Assembly (NCBI RefSeq): GCF_024139115.2
Contig: NW_026943162.1
Coordinates: 124,001-188,000 of the forward strand
DNA length: 64,000 bases
Source: Armigeres subalbatus
Taxonomy: Eukaryota > Arthropoda > Insecta > Diptera > Culicidae
Direction of reading: 5' to 3'
Below, piece by piece: positions 58,421 to 64,000 of this stretch; the first letter of the stretch is position 1, and the number at the start of each line of letters is the position of its first letter. The notes under the pieces are model-generated. The model worked only from the letters and a program-made list of their open reading frames with translations. It searched no databases and was not told the origin of the DNA. The position numbers and the translations under genes were made by a program.

Positions 58421-59500
58421 TACTAGGTGTCTTGCACATATTGGATAATGGATACGTTACGGATACACAAAGATAATATTTCTATTTTTGTTAGATGGGT
58501 AAAAATATTACTCCGGATAATCGAGCCATTATTGATTTGGGTAGCCTGTATTGATTTGAATAACTAAAATGTTTTCTTTGTTGGGATGGAATGAAATATT
58601 ACGTTAAGCAATACACGCATTCTTTATTGAAAAAACATGAGGGTGAAAAGCTCTTTTTACCAATCGTAGTTTATTTGTTTCGGGGTTACCCACAACATAC
58701 CATTAGGTAAAAAAAATCACAAGGTGATCTAAATTGATAAACTTTTAACCAATTGACATAAAAATAGACGCTTCTTAACAATAGTGGACGCGCCACGAAA
58801 ATGGATACCATTGCTATTTAAATTCAGCTATTCTTTTAATGCGCAGTCTTACCCCGCGCAATGTGCATACTTGCCCATGATACGGGGCAAGTGTGCGCCT
58901 TCTATTTTTTCCATTAAAATTTATTTTTCTTAAATTCAAAAGGAATATACCAGAATGAAATATACAAAGAAGTTACAAAGACAATGGAATAGGATACATA
59001 CATACTGATTAATAAGTCGACCATTCAAAGCATTCCTATCGAGAGGTATTTTGAAGCAAAAGATAGGTGCACAAACTTGCCCCGCTTTTTTCTTTATGGA
59101 TTTCAATAAAAAGATAATAATAAATTGCACCATCAGCCTTATTCAATAATTCGGGAGGCATACAACAATGTTGAGAACCACCCTACTGCAGTTGCACTTT
59201 ACTGCTCCTCCTCGTATGTGCAAATGTATTGCATACAGTTATGTAGCTCCTATCAGCACGCTGCTCGCGAGTCAGCAGTCTGCTTGTGTGGGTCAACCGT
59301 GATGTGCCGCACTACTATGTCTGCTGGCTGGCGCTGCTGCTATTGTTGTTGGTTACTACTATCCCGGAGTCATCGTAAAAATAATGGCAATGGTAAATAT
59401 GTGGTACCGCATATAAACACGCACACAGCCACTCGCGCCATGAATGCTGCTGCGCGACTTGTGAGCGTGATCACCTCGTCTAGCTGTTCTTGCTGGGCCG
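58421..59500. other. Intergenic DNA upstream of the IRF2BP-family gene
   Basis: No gene recognised. 58845-58900 contains CTTACCCCGCGCAATGTGCA and GATACGGGGCAAGTGTGCGC, with GCACAAACTTGCCCCGC near 59070: inverted words that may mark the ends of an eroded short element. The plus-strand open frame 59125-59526 is Cys/Ser/Tyr-rich low complexity and overlaps an open minus frame, so I do not call it. Confidence 0.4.
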
Positions 59501-60476
59501 GTGGATGGCGTTGTTGCTGTTATTGATTTTGTTGGTGGAAGCACGACGCGAACGCAACAGCAGCACCATTGAATGAGGAGGGTTCCACGGCAGCCAGAGC
59601 GAACCGTTCGTTTCAAAAGTGACGCGCTCGTTGGTTGCTGCACATCGTGTCCCGTTCGTTGTTTGTGTAATTCAGCTGTACGTGGAAAGACCTGCTTGAA
59701 TTCTTGAGTTTTCTTTTTTCGGAATCGTTTTAGTTCGTTTTGGGCCGGATTCTGGATGGATTAATTTGGTTTCAAATTACGCGCAATTTCCAGTTTGAAT
59801 TCCGTGAGTGATGTCGAATGAAGGGTAGTTGTTTCCTTCGTTAGAGAAAAGTCGATCGATCGATACAACAGAAGAGGCGACTCTCTACATTCTATACGTT
59901 AAGCAAGAGTTGAAAAATCTGAAAAATTCAACAGCCACTGGAAAACTACAGTTAATTTTGTTTTAGAATGATACGGAAATAGTCGAGGATATTCGGTGCA
60001 TGTGCAAGTGGCTATATCGGGTTCAGGTGAAAACAAAAGTGCGCTCCTCCGAACTAGCATCGACTAACAGCTGCGAAGTGGAAGGTGTGTGAAAGTGGAA
60101 GGAAGAAGGCGATCCTCGACTACGACGTGATTGCATCATTAATATACGTTGAATCACACTTGCTATCGTAAATCATGAAAAGTATATAAAAGCGTTATCA
60201 TAACGGAAGATTTTTGGTGACAAGAAGTGGCAATAAAAGTAAACATTTCCACTTTGGAAAAAGTTGATTATTCCTAATATGAATTTTTGGATTGTTTACG
60301 ATAAAAGTTATTGATATCGATGATTGCCGAATGCCTCGCTATGGATAACTTGAATGGGGCCGCAATTAGTTTAGTGTGGGAATAAGTGAAACTGGCTTAG
60401 TGTGTTGGGTGGTAGTTAAATTGTTGGTTGAAATAGTTCAACTATTTGTTTTTGGTGATAAAAATAAACTGACAAA
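59500..60476 (+). promoter_or_regulatory. Presumed promoter / 5' UTR of the IRF2BP-family gene
   Basis: The 300-500 bases before the start codon are free of recognisable repeats, unlike most of the window. A TATATAAAAG word occurs at 60183-60192, about 285 bases before the ATG, and could be a TATA box, but the transcription start cannot be set from sequence. Other splice or UTR exons may exist. Confidence 0.35.
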
Positions 60477-61182
60477 ATGTCGGTTCAAGCAAAGCGTCAA
60501 CATTGTTATTTGTGCGATTTGCCGCGGATGCCGTGGGCAATGATTCACGATTTTACGGAAGCTGTATGTCGAGGATGTGTTAACTATGAAGGAGCGGATC
60601 GTATCGAGCTGGTTCTGGATACCGCCCGGCAGATGAAACGGATCCATGCCAGTGGTGGCGGTGGCGGCAGCGGAAGTGCATCAGCTGGAGGTGGCAGCGG
60701 TGGCGGTAAACGAGGCGGTGGCCACGAAAACGGTGAAATGCCACCGCACAGATCTGTTCCACAGGCACACCATCACTACTCGGTACGAGCCGGGCCGAAT
60801 GGGCCGGCGCTTGTCGATTTCACACCGAAGCACGAGCCGCACGACATGCCGGGTGGTGTCCGTCCCGGGGCTCGCCTCCAACAGCATATTCCGCCACATC
60901 ACATGCCACCGCACGCCAACAGGCAGCAGGTTCCACCGGCGCTATCCGTCAATCTGAAACGACCCCCGCCGGAGGACGACGAGCACGGTCCGATGGATGG
61001 GCCGACGGGCAGTGCCAAACGAGGCGCCGAGGACCCGTCGGTTGCCATTCAGCAGCGACCGCCGCTGACACGGGGCGAATCCCTGCCGGCGGTACCGTTC
61101 GTTCCGGACCGGCAGCCCAGCTACAAGGACAAACACCCGGTGCGGACTGCTTCCTTCGATACGGCCAACTTCAAACCGACCG
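60477..61182 (+). CDS. Pits: IRF2BP-family transcriptional co-regulator, first coding exon
   Basis: The N-terminal exon encodes 235 codons plus one base. Residues 8-45 form the conserved IRF2BP zinc finger: Cys10-x2-Cys13, then [13 protein letters not shown], then Cys31-x2-Cys34, followed by [20 protein letters not shown]. This is nearly residue-for-residue the family signature of human IRF2BP1/2/L and Drosophila Pits, nuclear proteins that act with co-repressors such as Sin3A in the fly. Residues about 58-80 are a Gly/Ser linker; a His-rich patch and Pro-rich, acidic sequence follow. The start has an insect-type context (ACAAAATGTC). The exon ends CCG|GTAAGT at 61182/61183; reading through the donor gives a stop within four codons, so splicing is required. 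The family's C-terminal RING lies beyond this window or in later exons not seen here. Confidence 0.93.
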
Positions 61183-62099
61183 GTAAGTTTGAGTAGTTAG
61201 AATAGTTTGAACCTGTTAGTGCATTATTTTCGTTTTCTCTCTGTCGCTGGTGTTTTGGTTTGTTGTCCATGGTCTTTAAATTGTGCTTAGAACCTGTGAT
61301 TCTTGTAGAGACCTACTTGCTAATAGGTATTGCAATCTTTGGTTATGGTGGGGTTATTTGTGGTGTCTCCAGCTGTAAATTACTCTTTCATTGTTTAATG
61401 AAGAAATGTTTAAATAATTTAATGATTCTCTACAAAAAATGTACTCTTTTCTCTGTAATAGCATATCAGTGAAAAATAAAAAAGGATAATTATCCAGTAA
61501 TTTGAGAAGCGGGCTAAAAATATCCAGCCAGTTAAGAGTTCTGCACAATGGATACGTTTGCTTACGTTTTGACAGTTTCTAATGAAAAAAAAAAACTGCC
61601 AAACCACGCGCAAATCTACCAATTGTACGTGACCCTTGAGTCCTAAACAAATTGAACAATACACATGCGTCTCATTTATTGTAATATTCCTTTGTATGCC
61701 TGTTACATTCAGCATTTCTTTACTTTTGTTATTGTGAGACAATTTCGAGCAACTTTGCAAAGATGGTATTGTAATTGCTATTAATATGGATAATACGTGG
61801 GTATGTTAGTTAAATTAATAACTTTACAGTATTAGATATTTTTTTATTTGAACAATTTTACATTTGCAATCATAAGAAGCTAAAACAAATACTTAACAAG
61901 TAATAGTATGTGATGGAACCATCACCATCAGTAATGGCAAAAATAGAATAAAATCAAAATGAATATTTACTGAGAATAATTCAAGAACAAACTGGCTTGA
62001 TATTTTTTTTAGATTTTTGAAAACCATTATTTAGAACAAATTTAGATAGATAGATTTTAATAGAACCTTTTTCTTTTAATAGAACCATTACTGGTTACA
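61183..62099 (+). other. First intron of the IRF2BP-family gene (5' part)
   Basis: Starts with the consensus donor GTAAGT. AT-rich, no acceptor followed by a credible exon was recognised up to the window end, so the intron is presumably at least 2.8 kb. Confidence 0.6.
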
Positions 62100-62687
62100 G
62101 GGGCCCTCCTTAGCCGTGCGGTAAAACGCGCGGCTACAAAGCAAAACCATGCTGAGGGTGGCTGGGTTCGATTCCCGATGCCGGTCTAGTCAATTTTCGG
62201 ATTGGAAATTGTCTCGACTTCCCTGGGCATAAAATTACCATCGTGCTAGCCTCATGCAAAATGCAAAAATGGTAACCTGGCTTAGAAACCTCGCAGTTAA
62301 TAACTGTGGAAGTGCTCAATGAACACTAAGCTGCGAGGCGGCTCTGTCCCAGTGTGGGGATCTTCTTCTTCTTCTTCAATGGCTCTACATTCCAACTGGA
62401 ATTTGGCCTAGCTTTTCAACTTAGTATTCTATTAGCATTTCCTCAGTTATTAATTGAAAGCTTTTCTATGCCCGCCATTGCATGAGTGAGTATGTATCTT
62501 GTGTGGCAAGTACAATGGATACACTATGCCCAGGGTGTCGAGAATGTTTCCAACCCGAAAACATTCTAGACCGGACCGAGAATCGAACTCGCCATCTCCG
62601 GATTGGCAATCCTACGCCTTTGCTCGCAAGGCTACTGGAGACCCGATCCCAGTGTGGGGATGTAATGCCATTAAGAAGAAGAAGAAG
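62100..62687 (+). mobile_element. Feilai-type SINE with 13-bp target duplication, interrupted
   Basis: Complete head GGCCCTCCTTAGCCGTGCGG (A box) and GGGTTCGATTCCC (B box), then the Feilai body. ATTACTGGTTACA lies at 62087-62099 and 62688-62700. A second SINE splits its 3' part at 62362-62646; the tail ATGTAATGCCATTAAGAAGA follows the nested insert. It sits in the IRF2BP-family intron in sense orientation. Confidence 0.95.
62362..62646 (-). mobile_element. Second SINE family nested in Feilai, 15-bp target duplication
   Basis: TCCCAGTGTGGGGAT occurs at 62347-62361 and 62647-62661, exactly flanking the insert. Read on the minus strand it has a tRNA-like head (GTAGCCTTGCGAGCAAAGGC, then GGCGAGTTCGATTCTCGG B box), a body with ATTCTCGACACCCTGGGCAT and an AAG tail. 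It is related to Feilai in layout but differs in most of the head, so it is a distinct subfamily; a fragment of the same head is at about 27350-27395. Confidence 0.92.
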
Positions 62688-62700
62688 ATTACTGGTTACA

Positions 62701-63693
62701 ATTCCAAAACGCTAGAAACTCATATGAGCCTAATACGCGATCAAAGGCATTATATGTCTTGTTTATAGTGCCTGTAAAAACACTAGCACCAAGTGCCAAA
62801 ATTGGAACAGAGCAGAGCAAGAGATCTATCAAACGTGGTATATATACGGCGATACTCTTCTCTAAGGACTCTTCGTTGCAGTCCTGTTTTAGCGATATTT
62901 TAAAAATGTGTTTTAGCAGATATTTTCGAAATTCCTAATTCCAAATAAACAGTAATTGATTTTGATTCTTTTTGGAGCTTTGCCTGCTTTTTAACTAATT
63001 GTTTGTGAAGTTGGTATCCGCAATAGTCTAGACTGGACTATCCAGCTGGATACCCAAATAAGTAAAAAACTGACTTCTCTCCCAGCTGGGAATGGTGCGA
63101 TCAAATGCCAAACATTATGAAGTTCCAATCATTTGGTTTCGATGTTAATCGAATGTTAAGCTAATACTTGCAAAAAGCCTAGAAGAGAAATAAACTTCCG
63201 AGCACGAAATCTTGTCGTACAATTCAGTTTATTATAGCTAGGCTTGGCTTGGGACTCTTTTTCGTAACTCTATATGACTTTGACTTCAATCCTGAACATA
63301 CCTGAATATATTTTCCGATTGACTGTTAAGAAGTGAATTTTGGGTCCCTCTCTAGCATCCTCTTCACCTTGCTGTCCAGAAACCTAGAACAGCCAAGATA
63401 TTTGTCATTTCTTGGGTTTGCTTCAATAGTTAAACGTCCTGAAAATGTATTCATTCCACAGTACACTGTGCAAAAAATTGAACGCCTATCCTGATGAGTT
63501 AAGTCTTGACAACTTCATATTGCTCATCCTTAGTCAATTTTCAATTGAATAACAAGTGGTATGTGATAGAAAAAGGAATAGTATAACACTAATCAACTGA
63601 AATGGTTGAACGGACATCATTTGGACACCCTGTGGCCCCGGAATAGGTTCTAGGACAGAAATCGGTCCTTCAACATCTTGAACTTATCAAAGT
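62701..63693. other. Intronic or intergenic DNA
   Basis: No gene or repeat family recognised; AT-rich with no coding motif. Confidence 0.4.
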
Positions 63694-63928
63694 CGTGCGG
63701 TAAGATGCGCGGCTATAAAGCAAGACCATGCTGAAGGTGGGTTTGAATCCCGGTTCGGTCTAGGGTTGGATTCGGGTTGGATTTTTTTTCGGCTTTTCTG
63801 GGCAAAAACGTATCATCGTACTAGCATCATGATATACGAAAATGAAAATTGCTAACTTGGTTTAGAAACCTCGAAGCTAATAATTAAGAAAGTGCTGAAT
63901 GAACACAAGCTGTAATGCCTAGAAGAAG
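63694..63928 (+). mobile_element. Feilai-type SINE, diverged
   Basis: GTGCGGTAAGATGCGCGGCT, AAAGCAAGACCATGCTGAAG, a weakened B box (GTTTGAATCCC), GCATCATGATATACGAAAAT, CTTGGTTTAGAAACCTCGAA and a short AGAAGAAGA tail. It lacks the first bases of the head and has a 15-20 base disturbance after GGTCTAGGG (repeated GGATTCGGGTTGGA). Confidence 0.85.
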
Positions 63929-64000
63929 ATGGAAAATCACTTGACCGACAGCTCAAATTCAAACAGAATTTGACAAACTCAAAGGCATTTGGCAAACTGT

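Noticed and set aside
59125..59526. 133-codon Cys/Tyr-rich ORF upstream of the IRF2BP exon
   Set aside because: Low-complexity composition and an overlapping open minus frame; no signal peptide or cysteine framework that I can recognise.
60580..61136. Minus-strand ORFs under the IRF2BP exon
   Set aside because: Antisense shadows of a GC-rich coding exon.
1..64000. Integrated viral sequences, which are common in Aedes
   Set aside because: I looked for polymerase, nucleoprotein or capsid signatures on both strands and saw none; all long coding relics are LINE or pogo-like.

Overview
The window looks like nuclear DNA of an aedine mosquito. It carries at least eight copies of a tRNA-derived SINE that matches what I know as Feilai of Aedes (two pol III boxes, body ending in an AAG-rich tail). 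It also has mosquito-style R1-clade and other non-LTR retrotransposons, many small fold-back elements (MITEs), and one conserved insect gene exon. Two 25-N assembly gaps are present (3968-3992 and 34424-34448). Species cannot be fixed from sequence alone.

Only one convincing host gene is visible. It is the first coding exon (60477-61182, + strand) of an IRF2BP-family transcriptional co-regulator, the counterpart of Drosophila Pits. Its Cys4 N-terminal zinc finger is intact and a consensus splice donor follows. Its presumed 5' UTR and promoter lie upstream, and its intron fills the rest of the window.

Layout: 1-2500 holds pyrimidine-rich simple sequence, a hAT-like repeat with an internal minisatellite, and degenerate TTGGCCGAA and GACGTCTCA repeats. 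A satellite fills 4.96-12.3 kb, with 6,979 consecutive bases lacking guanine on the + strand, built of CCAAA, CCAAT and CCAA blocks. A decayed R1-clade LINE starts near 15.9 kb. It is split by a second LINE (20.87-27.01 kb), which is itself split by a 3.4-kb element of unknown type flanked by 27-bp direct repeats. From 31 to 53 kb the DNA is a patchwork of LINE fragments, SINEs, MITEs, two minisatellites, a pogo-like transposase relic and a 450-bp inverted repeat pair 7.1 kb apart. From 53.3 to 56.7 kb lies a minus-strand LINE holding a MITE and a Feilai copy that itself holds another MITE. From 57.2 to 58.4 kb are twin 267-bp TA-flanked MITEs, followed by the IRF2BP exon.

No CRISPR, operon or intact transposon gene is present. 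All retrotransposon ORFs are broken by stops, frameshifts, deletions or nested insertions, so the transposons here are fossils. The most unusual items are the guanine-free satellite, whose minus strand is open in all three frames by arithmetic rather than selection; the unidentified 3.4-kb insertion with its cluster of GCAGAAC hairpins; and the well-resolved insertion stratigraphy.
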